DNA of 64,000 nt, from positions 1 to 64,000 of the forward strand of contig NZ_JAEMGS010000015.1 of assembly GCF_017309075.1 (NCBI RefSeq), written 5' to 3'. The position numbers and the translations under genes were made by a program. The DNA comes from Motiliproteus sp. SC1-56 (GTDB lineage: Bacteria > Pseudomonadota > Gammaproteobacteria > Pseudomonadales > Balneatricaceae). The notes under the pieces are model-generated. The model ran no database searches and was not told where the DNA came from. It was given only the letters and a program-made list of their open reading frames with translations. Positions 1 through 7,694 of this stretch are shown one piece after another (positions within the stretch are counted from its first letter, which is position 1; each line of letters starts with the position of its first letter).

Positions 1-631
1 GATCGTTGCCGCCCGTGATGCTGTAGCTGAGGCTGTCGCCGTCCACGTCACTGGCGCTGACGGTGCCCAGCACCGCGCCCGCTTCCTGGTTCTCGGCGTA
101 GCTGAAGCTGTAGCCCTCGCTCTCCGGGGGCAGGTCGAAGACGGGGGCTTGGTTAATTAAGGTCGACCCGGTGCTCAGAAGGGTCCCGGTTTCCTGAAGA
201 TCCGTCTCGGTGGTGTCATACCCGGCCTCGGCCAGCGTCGAATCAGCGATGCGGGCAATTTCCACGAAACCGGTACTGCCTGCTCCGCCCTGGTTGCCCG
301 CTGCCGGCGCTTCAAACGCCAGAGTAGGGTCGATACCCTGGGCGATCAGGTCCTGCAGCGCATCGATATCACTTACCGGTACGACGGCGACGGAGCCATC
401 CAGCCCGTCTTTGGGGTCGGGCACGCACGCCACGCACCCCGGCCCGATCTCGATTGGCCCATAAGCATGGGCCAGCATCAGATAACCTTCTTTACCGGTT
501 ACGAAGATCTCACCACCCTGCAGAGCATCCTGAGAGTCATGCGAATCGGTTTGAAACTGCTCGGAAGGCGTCGCTAACGGCTCCCGACTAAAGACCACTA
601 CATCGCCACTGCTCTTGAGGATCGAGATCAT
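1..631 (-). CDS. LapA-like giant adhesin, N-terminal part (partial)
   Basis: About 210 N-terminal residues are visible; the gene runs off the left edge. The ATG at 631 is preceded by AAGGAG. Residues 1-108 fit the retention module that holds LapA/BapA-type adhesins in the outer membrane. Residues 109-112 read PAAG and are followed by a Gly-rich stretch (NQGGAGSTG); in Pseudomonas LapA the LapG protease cuts between the two alanines of TAAG at almost the same residue numbers. From about residue 160 a cadherin-like repeat begins (NQAPVF, then ENQEAGAVLGTVSASDVDGD). Such proteins are exported by a LapBCE-type type I system and mediate biofilm attachment; LapD/c-di-GMP controls their release. None of those partners lies in this window. 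The repeat and C-terminal regions cannot be seen. Confidence 0.8.
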   Translation of the reverse strand, partial: MISILKSSGDVVVFSREPLATPSEQFQTDSHDSQDALQGGEIFVTGKEGYLMLAHAYGPIEIGPGCVACVPDPKDGLDGSVAVVPVSDIDALQDLIAQGIDPTLAFEAPAAGNQGGAGSTGFVEIARIADSTLAEAGYDTTETDLQETGTLLSTGSTLINQAPVFDLPPESEGYSFSYAENQEAGAVLGTVSASDVDGDSLSYSITGGND

Positions 632-938
632 CGGTTTAGCTCCTTGATTGTTGGTGCGCCGAGCGACTTCTTTGTCTTAAAACGTGCGCAAAACACGCAG
701 GCACTCTGTCAATCATTACACAAGACCCGCCTATTTCCATGTGATTAGCGACAGCATCAACTATTTATTGACATCAATCAATCAAAAGTTATTGATTTTT
801 TTGAAACAAGTGTTTAACTCCTGACGCACAACTCATTTATCAAATATTGCTTTTTTGCACTTAATAAACGCTGCTACTATATCAGGATGCTGCATAGAAC
901 ATGCAGCCAAATCATTGATTGATTGAGGGATAACTCAA
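632..938. promoter_or_regulatory. AT-rich divergent intergenic region
   Basis: This 307-bp spacer between the adhesin and the secreted-protein gene is much richer in A+T than its surroundings. It must hold both promoters. Arms ATCAATCAATCA (773-784) and TGATTGATTGAG (916-927) form an inverted repeat matching at 11 of 12 positions, 131 bp apart; the right arm lies just before the ATG at 939. The arms could bind one regulator acting on both genes. No clear -35/-10 pair could be chosen. Confidence 0.4.
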
Positions 939-1514
939 ATGCGAGCATTATTTATCCTGGCCGGCCTGCTGGCTTTTTCCGCCAGTTCGGCAAACGCCGC
1001 CGAGGGCGGACTGCTGTTCAAAGGCGAAGAGGCCCTGATCGCCTACAAAGACGAGTTCAGTGTGGAAGTGGTTGACCGAGTAACCGACGGCTGCCTTCCC
1101 AACCCCGGCGCGATCAAGACAAGAATGGAAGCCGCGCTGGAAGCTGGCGGATTGAAGACCGCGCAAGCCCAAGCCCCCCTCGGCGATCAGGTGGTGGTCA
1201 GCCTGCTGGGATACAGTGTCGCACCGGGCTCCTGCCTGCTCTATGCAGAAGCCTGGCTCAACCACTGGCTGGTTGCCCGGGTTCCCTATGCAAAGCAGGT
1301 CGAGACCGGACAAGAGACCTATTTCGCAGCCCGCCACCCCCTTGGCCAGCAACTGCGCTACCTCAACAAGAGCGCCACCCAGTCCCAGGCCGCCAAGGCC
1401 GCTGACGACTTCGCGGCACGGCTGGCAAGCGATATCAAAGCCTCGCGTCAGTACGCCGCCGAGAACTTCCCGGCGATGGAAGCAGAGTATCGGCGCCTGC
1501 AAAGCGCTCGCTAA
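939..1514 (+). CDS. secreted/periplasmic protein of unknown function
   Basis: 191 residues. It starts with a clear Sec signal peptide (MRALFILAGLLAFSASSANA, cut after ANA). The mature part has two cysteines, in DGCLPN and GSCLLY, that could form a disulfide, and a long charged helical C-terminus. GAGG lies about 10 bp before the ATG. It is divergent from the adhesin gene, but nothing in its sequence links it to adhesin export. No family was recognised. Confidence 0.65.
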   Translation: MRALFILAGLLAFSASSANAAEGGLLFKGEEALIAYKDEFSVEVVDRVTDGCLPNPGAIKTRMEAALEAGGLKTAQAQAPLGDQVVVSLLGYSVAPGSCLLYAEAWLNHWLVARVPYAKQVETGQETYFAARHPLGQQLRYLNKSATQSQAAKAADDFAARLASDIKASRQYAAENFPAMEAEYRRLQSAR

Positions 1515-1608
1515 GACTGCCGCCGGTCAGCCACGGGGGGGGACACCATCCCCGCCGGGAGCACGGTTTATACTGTAGCTAGGCACCCTCGCTTCAGGTC
1601 ACTCGGCT

Positions 1609-2697
1609 ATGCCCGCGCTCCCCGAAGGCTCCATCGCCACCCGCTACTGGCACCGCCTGGAGGATGACCGCATCCAGTGCGACGTCTGTCCGAGACGGTG
1701 CAAGCTCCACGAGGGCCAGCGCGGTCTCTGCTTTGTGCGAGGCCGCGAGAACGACCAGGTGCTGCTCTACACCTGGGGACGATCGAGCGGCTTTTGCATC
1801 GACCCGATCGAGAAAAAGCCCCTCAATCACTTTCTCCCCGGCACCCCCGTACTCTCCTTCGGCACCGCCGGCTGCAACCTCGCCTGCAAATTCTGCCAGA
1901 ACTGGGACATGAGCAAATCCCGGGAGATGGACACCCTGATGGATCAAGCACGTCCGGAGGAACTCGCCGATGCCGCCCACCGGCTCGGCTGCCGCTCGGT
2001 CGCCTACACCTATAACGACCCGGTAATCTTCCTCGAGTACGCCATCGATGTGGCCCGGGCGTGCCATGCCAAAGACATTAAAAGCGTGGCGGTCAGCGCC
2101 GGTTACGTGTGCCCCGAACCCCGACGGGATTTTTTCGCCCACATGGATGCCGCCAACATCGACCTCAAGGCCTTCACCGAACGTTTTTACAAGAAAATCT
2201 GCGGCGGCGAGCTGGCGCCGGTGCTGGATACCTTGCTTTACCTTCATCACGAAACCGACGTCTGGCTGGAGATTACCAACCTGCTGATCCCCGACGAGAA
2301 CGACAGCGACGAGGAACTTGAGGCCATGTGCGCCTGGCTGGCGCAACACCTGGGCCCCGATGTGCCGATCCACTTCAGCGCCTTCCACCCCGACTGGAAG
2401 ATGCGGGACAAACCCCACACCCCGGCCGCAACCCTTACCCGGGCCCGCAACATCGCCTTGCAGGCGGGCCTGCGCTATCCCTACACCGGCAACGTCCACG
2501 ATGAAAAAGGGGGAAGCACCTTCTGCCATCAGTGCGGCGCACTGCTGATCGAGCGTGACTGGTATCAACTAGGACATTGGGGGCTGGACAGCAAGGGCCG
2601 TTGTGGCCAGTGCGCCACACCTCTGCCCGGCATTTTCGAGGCTACCCCTGGCACCTGGGGACCTCGCCGCCAGCCGGTGCGGCTGCACGCCTTCTAG
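1609..2697 (+). CDS. amrS: AmmeMemoRadiSam system radical SAM enzyme
   Basis: 362 residues, the usual family length. The radical SAM cluster motif CNLACKFC sits near residue 89 after the typical segment PVLSFGTAGC. An extra N-terminal cysteine set (CDVCPRRC, GLCFVR) and a C-terminal CHQCG/CGQC zinc-ribbon-like pair are also present, as in AmrS/PflA-like proteins. The family is named for co-occurrence with Memo and AMMECR1 proteins, but neither partner is in the window, so this copy is separated from them or lacks them. Its reaction is not established here. A DUF5062 gene follows 51 bp downstream on the same strand. Confidence 0.85.
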   Translation: MPALPEGSIATRYWHRLEDDRIQCDVCPRRCKLHEGQRGLCFVRGRENDQVLLYTWGRSSGFCIDPIEKKPLNHFLPGTPVLSFGTAGCNLACKFCQNWDMSKSREMDTLMDQARPEELADAAHRLGCRSVAYTYNDPVIFLEYAIDVARACHAKDIKSVAVSAGYVCPEPRRDFFAHMDAANIDLKAFTERFYKKICGGELAPVLDTLLYLHHETDVWLEITNLLIPDENDSDEELEAMCAWLAQHLGPDVPIHFSAFHPDWKMRDKPHTPAATLTRARNIALQAGLRYPYTGNVHDEKGGSTFCHQCGALLIERDWYQLGHWGLDSKGRCGQCATPLPGIFEATPGTWGPRRQPVRLHAF

Positions 2698-2748
2698 GCT
2701 CCCCCTGGCCCCGCTATACTGACCGCTCACCTCATAGAAAGGCGCGCC

Positions 2749-3009
2749 ATGAAAAAGCTGAAACACGAGCAGGAGCTGCTGAAGGAAGCCATCCGCGTTG
2801 GCGGCCTTTATCTGAAAAAGCGCGGTGCCGGCGAGTTTGAACCCACCGACGGATCGGATACGAAGATCACCGCCATCTACCGACTGCTGGTGCATGACGG
2901 CTTGGTTCAGCCTCTAGCCAAAGACCAGGAGGACCTGCCCCATATCCGCCACAAGCTGGCGCTCTGGATGGCGCGCAATCTCCCTGCCGATCACCCCCTG
3001 CAACAATGA
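2749..3009 (+). CDS. DUF5062-like small protein
   Basis: 86 residues, soluble and charged, no signal peptide. The sequence (start MKKLKHEQELLKEAIRVGG, end LPADHPLQQ) resembles the small gammaproteobacterial DUF5062 family as I remember it; no function is known. AGAAAGG lies just before the ATG. Its stop overlaps the GST start by 4 bp (ATGA), so the two genes are probably translationally coupled. Confidence 0.65.
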   Translation: MKKLKHEQELLKEAIRVGGLYLKKRGAGEFEPTDGSDTKITAIYRLLVHDGLVQPLAKDQEDLPHIRHKLALWMARNLPADHPLQQ

Positions 3010-3659
3010 GCGAAGCCATGTACCGACTGATTATCGGCAACAAGAACTATTCCTCTTGGTCATTGCGCCCCTGGTTATTGATGCAACACCTGGGCATCCC
3101 CTTTCGCGAAGAGCGCCTGGCACTGGACACGCCGGACTTTCAGCGCCAGGTATCCACCTATTCCGGCGCCGGCCGGGTTCCCGTGCTGGTAAACGACGAT
3201 CAGGTTATCTGGGACAGCCTGGCCATTTGCGAAACCCTGGCCGAGCAATTCCCCAACGCCTGGCCCAAAGACCCTGTTGCCCGCAGCCACGCCCGGGCCA
3301 TCGTCGCCGAGATGCACGCAGGTTTCGGGGCCCTACGCAGCGAGCTGCCAATGAACTGCCGCGCCGTCGAGCGGGTTGTGGTGTTAGAGCCCTCTGTGGA
3401 GGCGGATATTAGACGCATCGAGACCATTTGGCGCGAGTGCCTGGAACGCTACCAAGGCCCCTGGCTGTTTGGCGCATTCAGCATCGCTGACGCCTTCTAT
3501 GCGCCAGTGGTGTTGCGCTTTCGAGGCTACCGCCTGCCCCTCGCCGCCCGGACCCGCGATTACATGGCCACCCAGTTTGAAAGCCCGCACCTGCAGGCCT
3601 GGATTGCCGCCGGGGCGGCGGAAGCGGAGGTGATTCCCCACGAAGAGGTCGGGGACTGA
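3006..3659 (+). CDS. glutathione S-transferase family protein
   Basis: 217 residues. The N-terminal thioredoxin-like half starts IIGNKNYSSWSLRPWLLMQ, with the SSWSLR segment carrying the likely catalytic Ser/Tyr region, followed by VPVLVNDDQVIWDSLAI, the glutathione-binding cis-Pro and DS motif. The C-terminal half is helical, with FSIADAFYAPVV typical of GSTs. It is a cytosolic detoxification or glutathione-dependent enzyme with unknown substrate. The overlap with the preceding gene suggests one transcript. Confidence 0.85.
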   Translation: MSEAMYRLIIGNKNYSSWSLRPWLLMQHLGIPFREERLALDTPDFQRQVSTYSGAGRVPVLVNDDQVIWDSLAICETLAEQFPNAWPKDPVARSHARAIVAEMHAGFGALRSELPMNCRAVERVVVLEPSVEADIRRIETIWRECLERYQGPWLFGAFSIADAFYAPVVLRFRGYRLPLAARTRDYMATQFESPHLQAWIAAGAAEAEVIPHEEVGD

Positions 3660-3676
3660 AAATCCGCTTTCGCAGG

Positions 3677-3706
3677 CTTGAAACTTTTTCCTGCCGCCCT
3701 TATCTA
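3677..3706 (+). promoter_or_regulatory. sigma32-type promoter of rpoH
   Basis: CTTGAAA at 3677-3683, a 13-bp spacer, then CCCTTATCT at 3697-3705. The E. coli RpoH consensus is CTTGAA, 13-17 bp, CCCCATNT. This implies that the sigma factor promotes its own transcription. The implied 5' UTR is about 230 nt and stays open in the rpoH frame back to 3745, but that stretch does not look like RpoH. Confidence 0.65.
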
Positions 3707-3942
3707 ACCCCACGGGTGCTTTAGACAAGACCCGCGCAAGGTGCGTGTTACCTGTTGCTTTACGAAGGATGGGCCGGTGCGTACTTCCTCCTGATTTAGG
3801 AGCGATTCACCAAGACCCCAACGTCGATGGTTCATCTATCGCTGTTGTATCGTCCGTCACAAGGCAACCGCGCGGAGCACCCCAAACACCGGGCCGAAAG
3901 GCCTCAGGTACTGCTTTTAGTTGCGTTGACGGAGGAATTTTC

Positions 3943-4815
3943 ATGAGCAAGGCTCTCACCGTTCGCCAAGACCATCTGCCCATTTCACTCGGCAGTTTTG
4001 AGGCACTGGTGTCCTATGCCAACCGTTATCCCATGGTGTCGGAAGCCGAGGAGCAGAAACTGGCGCGCCAGCTGCGCGACCAGAACGACCTGGACGCCGC
4101 TCACCGGCTAATCCTCTCCCACTTGCGCTACGTGATTAAAATCGCCCGCTCCTACCTCGGCTACGGGCTGCCCGTCACCGACATCACCCAGGAAGGGACT
4201 GTCGGGCTGATGAAAGCGGTGCGCCGCTTCGACCCGGACATGGGGGTGCGTCTGGCCAGCTTTGCGGTGCACTGGATCCGCGCCGAAATATACGATTACG
4301 TGCTGCGCAACTGGCGCATCGTCAAAGTGGCCACCACCAAGGCCCAGCGCAAGCTGTTTTTCCGCCTGCGCCAAGCCAAGCGCTCCCTGGGCTGGCTGTC
4401 CGCCCACGACAGCGAGGCATTGGCCGAAGAGCTCAACGTGCGCCCCCAGGACGTGCGGGAGATGGAGCAGCGCCTGAGCGCCACCGACCCCTCTTTCCAT
4501 GCCCAGGAGTCAGCCAGCGACGACGATGCCCTGGCTGAGAAGGCCCCCGAGCAACTGCTGGGCGACGAGCGCGCAGAACCCTGTGGGCTGCTGGCCGAGA
4601 AAGAGGCCGAGGTGCTGACAAATGCCCAGCTGAAGACGGCGCTGGCGACATTGAACCCACGTCAGCAGGCGATCATCGCCCGCCGCTGGCTGGGAGAATC
4701 CAAATCCACCCTGAGCGAGCTGGCCGGGGAGTTCGGGGTTTCGATCGAGCGGGTTCGGCAAATCGAGAAGAGCGCGCTCACCAAGCTGAACCACCTGATG
4801 GGCGAGGCGGCTTAA
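3943..4815 (+). CDS. rpoH: RNA polymerase heat-shock sigma factor RpoH
   Basis: 290 residues from the ATG at 3943, which has GGAGG 8 bp upstream; E. coli RpoH has 284. Region 2 is well conserved (LILSHLRYVIKIARSYLGYGLP, HWIRAEIYDYVLRNWRIVKVATTKAQRKLFFRLR). The QRKLFF segment is the RpoH-specific box, and region 4 ends with the helix-turn-helix GVSIERVRQIEKSALTKL. It directs polymerase to heat-shock promoters. In many relatives rpoH follows ftsYEX; here it sits beside two hsp20 genes, so it may be a second, locus-linked rpoH rather than the main one. Its own promoter is of sigma32 type. Confidence 0.92.
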   Translation: MSKALTVRQDHLPISLGSFEALVSYANRYPMVSEAEEQKLARQLRDQNDLDAAHRLILSHLRYVIKIARSYLGYGLPVTDITQEGTVGLMKAVRRFDPDMGVRLASFAVHWIRAEIYDYVLRNWRIVKVATTKAQRKLFFRLRQAKRSLGWLSAHDSEALAEELNVRPQDVREMEQRLSATDPSFHAQESASDDDALAEKAPEQLLGDERAEPCGLLAEKEAEVLTNAQLKTALATLNPRQQAIIARRWLGESKSTLSELAGEFGVSIERVRQIEKSALTKLNHLMGEAA

Positions 4816-4862
4816 ATCCCGAACAACTCTTAAGTCCCGCCCAACGACTGCCGAACCCAAAC

Positions 4863-4892
4863 AAAAGGCGGTGCCATGGCACCGCCTTTTTT
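4863..4892. terminator. bidirectional terminator between rpoH and hsp20
   Basis: GGCGGTGCC and GGCACCGCC form an 8-9 bp palindromic stem around CATG, flanked by AAAA on the left and TTTTTT on the right. It can end transcription of rpoH (+) and of the convergent hsp20 pair (-). Confidence 0.85.
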
Positions 4893-4968
4893 ACTGCTGC
4901 AACTTTCTCCGTTTTACTGCTGCAACCCTGCCCGTCCGCCTTTTCTATCTGCTTGTTGCGCTCTGCCC

Positions 4969-5541
4969 TTAAGCGTTGATCGGAATTGAGCGCGCGGGCG
5001 TTTGAGCGTCTTCCTTGCGGGGAATGTCCACGTAGAGCACCCCATCTTTCATCTTCGCCCTGATACCTTCCACATCGGCGTCATCGGGCAACGCAAGGGT
5101 GCGCTGAAACTGACCGCTGGCGCGCTCGATGCGATAGTAGTGCGCCCCCTTGTCCTCCTGTTCGAAATCGGTTCGCCCCTTGAGCAGCAAACGATCGCCG
5201 CTCACCTCAAGCGACACATCTTTGTCCTGCAGTCCGGGCAGCTCCACGCTGACCCGATACCGGCCCTCCTCGGCGGAAATATTAAGATGCGGACTGAACG
5301 TGCCTGTGCCCAGGGTTGGCAAGGCATCCATGGCCGACTGCGGCCACGCGGAAAAAGGCAGCTGCATCTGCCGCCTCAGAACCTCGAACAGCCGATCGAA
5401 CTCCTGGTGCAACTGCTGCAACGGCATCTCGATGCCGGCCGGGTTGTATTCACGCCGCCTCACCGGAATCTGGGAACCCGGCTGCTCGCTAGCCTGCTCG
5501 TGCTTGAACCAGTTCCAAGGGTTTAATTTGCTCAAATCCAT
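4969..5541 (-). CDS. small heat-shock protein, Hsp20/alpha-crystallin family
   Basis: 190 residues. An N-terminal arm of about 80 residues (PWNWFKHE, then LHQEFDRLFEVLRRQM) is followed by an alpha-crystallin domain at about 85-180. Its hallmarks are ISAEEGRYRVSVELPGLQDKDVS and an ending near MKDGVLYVDIPRK, with a short C-terminal tail carrying the I-P-I motif used for oligomer docking. It is an ATP-independent holdase. It is second in a two-gene unit, 86 bp behind the other hsp20, sharing its sigma32-type promoter. A strong Shine-Dalgarno (AGGAGG) precedes the ATG. Confidence 0.92.
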   Translation of the reverse strand: MDLSKLNPWNWFKHEQASEQPGSQIPVRRREYNPAGIEMPLQQLHQEFDRLFEVLRRQMQLPFSAWPQSAMDALPTLGTGTFSPHLNISAEEGRYRVSVELPGLQDKDVSLEVSGDRLLLKGRTDFEQEDKGAHYYRIERASGQFQRTLALPDDADVEGIRAKMKDGVLYVDIPRKEDAQTPARSIPINA

Positions 5542-5627
5542 GATGACACCTCCTCATGCGCAGATGACACCTCAAGGCGCCCGGCAGTCCCTGTGACCAC
5601 CGGGCGCTGCGCTGAAACGAAGCCCTA
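5542..5627 (-). promoter_or_regulatory. hsp20 intercistronic hairpin and duplicated leader
   Basis: The 86-bp gap has a perfect 8-bp inverted repeat, GCGCCCGG (5577-5584) and CCGGGCGC (5600-5607), with a 15-nt loop and no T-run. This fits an mRNA-stability or processing hairpin rather than a terminator. Next to the downstream ATG, GATGACACCTC occurs twice (5542-5552 and 5563-5573, + strand) at a 21-bp offset, duplicating part of the ribosome-binding region. Confidence 0.5.
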
Positions 5628-6095
5628 TCAGGCTGCGCTCTCGGCATCGGTTTGATGCTCAATCGACGCACCGCCCCCGGCAATCTCTATACGCCGGGGT
5701 TTCATGGCCTCGGGAATCTCCTTCACCAGATCCACCACCAGCAGGCCGTTTTTAAGTTCGGCTCCGCGCACCTCGACAAAGTCAGCGAGGTTGAACTTGC
5801 GCTCGAAGGTGCGGGTGGCGATCCCCTGGTAGAGAAACTCCCGTGAGGCTTGCTCCTCTTTCTTGGCACCGCGAACACTGAGCACACCCTGTTCACACTG
5901 GATCTCCAGCTCGTCACGCTCAAAACCGGCCACCGCCAGGGTGATGGCGTAACGATTCTCGTCTACCCGCTCGATGTTGTAAGGCGGATAACCATTGCCA
6001 CTGCTGCTGTGGCGCAGGGTTTCGTCCAGCAGGGACGCGAGGCGGTCAAAACCGACAGTGTTACGGTACAGGGGTGAGAAATCGATAACGTTCAT
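5628..6095 (-). CDS. small heat-shock protein, IbpA/IbpB-like
   Basis: 155 residues, close to IbpA/B in length and sequence: it opens with DFSPLYRNTVGFDRLASLL, then YNIERVDENRYAITLAVAGF and the crystallin-domain end LKNGLLVVDLV. It is a holdase that coats aggregating proteins for DnaK/ClpB. It is first in the hsp20 pair. Its leader has a sigma32-type promoter (6181-6210) and a ROSE-like hairpin covering GGAGG, so expression is probably heat-controlled at both transcription and translation. Confidence 0.93.
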   Translation of the reverse strand: MNVIDFSPLYRNTVGFDRLASLLDETLRHSSSGNGYPPYNIERVDENRYAITLAVAGFERDELEIQCEQGVLSVRGAKKEEQASREFLYQGIATRTFERKFNLADFVEVRGAELKNGLLVVDLVKEIPEAMKPRRIEIAGGGASIEHQTDAESAA

Positions 6096-6174
6096 GACAT
6101 ATCCTCCAAAGAAGCAATATGGAAACCGGTCTTTCGCGGACCGGGCCGGGAGCTGAAATCAGCCTCCCTGGCAG
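6096..6174 (-). promoter_or_regulatory. ROSE-like RNA thermometer in the hsp20 5' UTR
   Basis: The leader is about 79 nt. Read on the minus strand, its last hairpin (6121-6098) contains TTGCTTCTTTGGAGGAT. TTGCTTC pairs with GGAGGA through a TTT loop and leaves the G-opposite-G mismatch that defines ROSE elements; CATA/TATG closes the base around one bulged T. Upstream are two more hairpins, CCGGTC/GACCGG and GGGAG..CTG/CAG..CTCCC. The Shine-Dalgarno GGAGG at 6103-6107 is sequestered. ROSE elements melt on heat shock to free it. The fold was done by eye. Confidence 0.75.
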
Positions 6175-6180
6175 TTTTAC

Positions 6181-6210
6181 AGATAGGGTTGAGTGCCGCT
6201 GATTCAAGGG
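6181..6210 (-). promoter_or_regulatory. sigma32-type promoter of the hsp20 pair
   Basis: On the minus strand: CCCTTGAA (6210-6203), a 14-bp spacer, CCCTATCT (6188-6181). It fits the RpoH consensus closely and parallels the promoter in front of the neighbouring rpoH. Confidence 0.8.
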
Positions 6211-6356
6211 GCGAACGACGTTTTTCCGGGGTTGGGCTTTGCACGGCGCAAAAAAATGACTTTGCTCTCTTTTAAGACGCCAGAGCTGTGTCAGAATGCA
6301 GCCGGTGAAGAGTAGGACAACGCCCCGCCGGGCCAGCAACAGGATAGATCCAACAG

Positions 6357-7694
6357 GTGAGCGAAGAACTCAATCAGGTTATTGACCGGCTGCACCAGGC
6401 CGAAGAACACGAAAAACACGCACTGATGGCGGTGCTGGTGGAGGAGCTCGACAACCTCCAGCTGGCACGCCTGCTCGAAGCCCTGCCGCTGGAAGAGCGG
6501 GTAAGGCGCTGGGAAGATGTTCCCATTGAACATGGCACCGAGGTGCTGCTGGAGATGCGGGCCGATGCCCGCAGCAGCATCCTCGAAGCCCTCAGCGCCG
6601 AGGAAACCGATCAGCTGCTGGCCGATCTCGACGCGGAAGAGCTGCTGGGCCTCGCCGAATCCCTGCCGGAGCGGGTGGTGGACAACACCCTCTCCAGAAT
6701 GGACGCCGAACAGCGCGAATTCTTCGAGCGGGCCAACCAGTACAGTGAGGATCAAATCGGCCGCTGGGTCGATCACGACCTGCTGATGTTGCCCGCCAAC
6801 GCCCGGGTCCAGGACGCCGACCGACTGCTGCGCCGCAACCTCCCCCCCTACACGGACAGCCTGTTCCTGTTCGACCGTTCCGGGCGCTACAGCGGCACCA
6901 TCCGCACCGCGCGTCTCTACACCCAGCCCGGGCACCTGCCCCTGAGCAGCCAGGTGGATGAGGAGGCGGAACACCTGGATGCGGAGACGGAGCTGAGCGT
7001 CGCCGCCGACACCCTGCTGCAGTGCGGCTGGGTGGCCCTGCCGATTACCGACGAGCAGGGGCGGCTGCTGGGCCGGGTAACCCTGCAGGATGCCATGGAG
7101 ATCCAGCGTAAGGGCTACGAAAGCCAGCTCATGGCCCATGCCGGCATGGGTGAGGAAGAGGACCTGTTCGCTCCCGTGATGCGCAGTTCCCGGCGTCGGG
7201 CCACCTGGCTGGGCATCAACCTGCTGACCGCTTTTCTGGCTTCCTGGACCATCGGCCTCTTTGAAGCCACCCTTGAGCAGGTGGTGGCCCTGGCGGTACT
7301 GATGCCGGTGGTCGCCTCTATGGGCGGTATCGCCGGCAGTCAGACCCTGACCCTGATGATCCGGGGGCTGGCGCTCAAACAGGTGTCCCGGGGTAACCTC
7401 GGCTCGTTGCTGAGCAAGGAGCTGCGGATCGCCGGCGTCAATGGGGTGATCTGGGCCCTGATCATCGCCGCCGTCGCCGCCGCCTGGTTTTCCAGCCCCA
7501 CCCTGGGGATGGTGATCGCCGCCGCCATCGCGGTCAACATTCTCGCGGCGGCGCTGTCCGGCGTACTGATCCCGCTGGTGCTGGATCACTACAACATCGA
7601 CCCCGCCCTCTCGGGCTCGGTGATCCTGACCACCGTCACCGACGTGGTGGGCTTTGTCTCCTTTCTCGGCCTGGGGGCGCTGCTTCTGCTCTAA
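6357..7694 (+). CDS. mgtE: magnesium transporter MgtE
   Basis: 445 residues from a GTG start (MSEELNQVIDRL), the family's normal length. Order: N-terminal helical MgtE domain (to about 125, LLEALPLEERVRRWEDV); a CBS-pair region (about 130-255, including LPITDEQGRLLGRVTLQDAM); then a five-helix membrane domain from about 280, with PVVASMGGIAGSQTL, the segment lining the Mg2+ pore. It is an inner-membrane Mg2+ channel gated by cytosolic Mg2+. It shares its upstream region with the divergent hsp20 unit and converges with mscS, the two stops overlapping by 4 bp. Confidence 0.93.
   Translation: MSEELNQVIDRLHQAEEHEKHALMAVLVEELDNLQLARLLEALPLEERVRRWEDVPIEHGTEVLLEMRADARSSILEALSAEETDQLLADLDAEELLGLAESLPERVVDNTLSRMDAEQREFFERANQYSEDQIGRWVDHDLLMLPANARVQDADRLLRRNLPPYTDSLFLFDRSGRYSGTIRTARLYTQPGHLPLSSQVDEEAEHLDAETELSVAADTLLQCGWVALPITDEQGRLLGRVTLQDAMEIQRKGYESQLMAHAGMGEEEDLFAPVMRSSRRRATWLGINLLTAFLASWTIGLFEATLEQVVALAVLMPVVASMGGIAGSQTLTLMIRGLALKQVSRGNLGSLLSKELRIAGVNGVIWALIIAAVAAAWFSSPTLGMVIAAAIAVNILAAALSGVLIPLVLDHYNIDPALSGSVILTTVTDVVGFVSFLGLGALLLL

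Noticed and set aside
3745-3942. 66-codon N-terminal extension of rpoH
   Set aside because: The stretch is unlike RpoH, while an excellent GGAGG-ATG start at 3943 gives family length. It is best read as 5' UTR behind the sigma32-type promoter.
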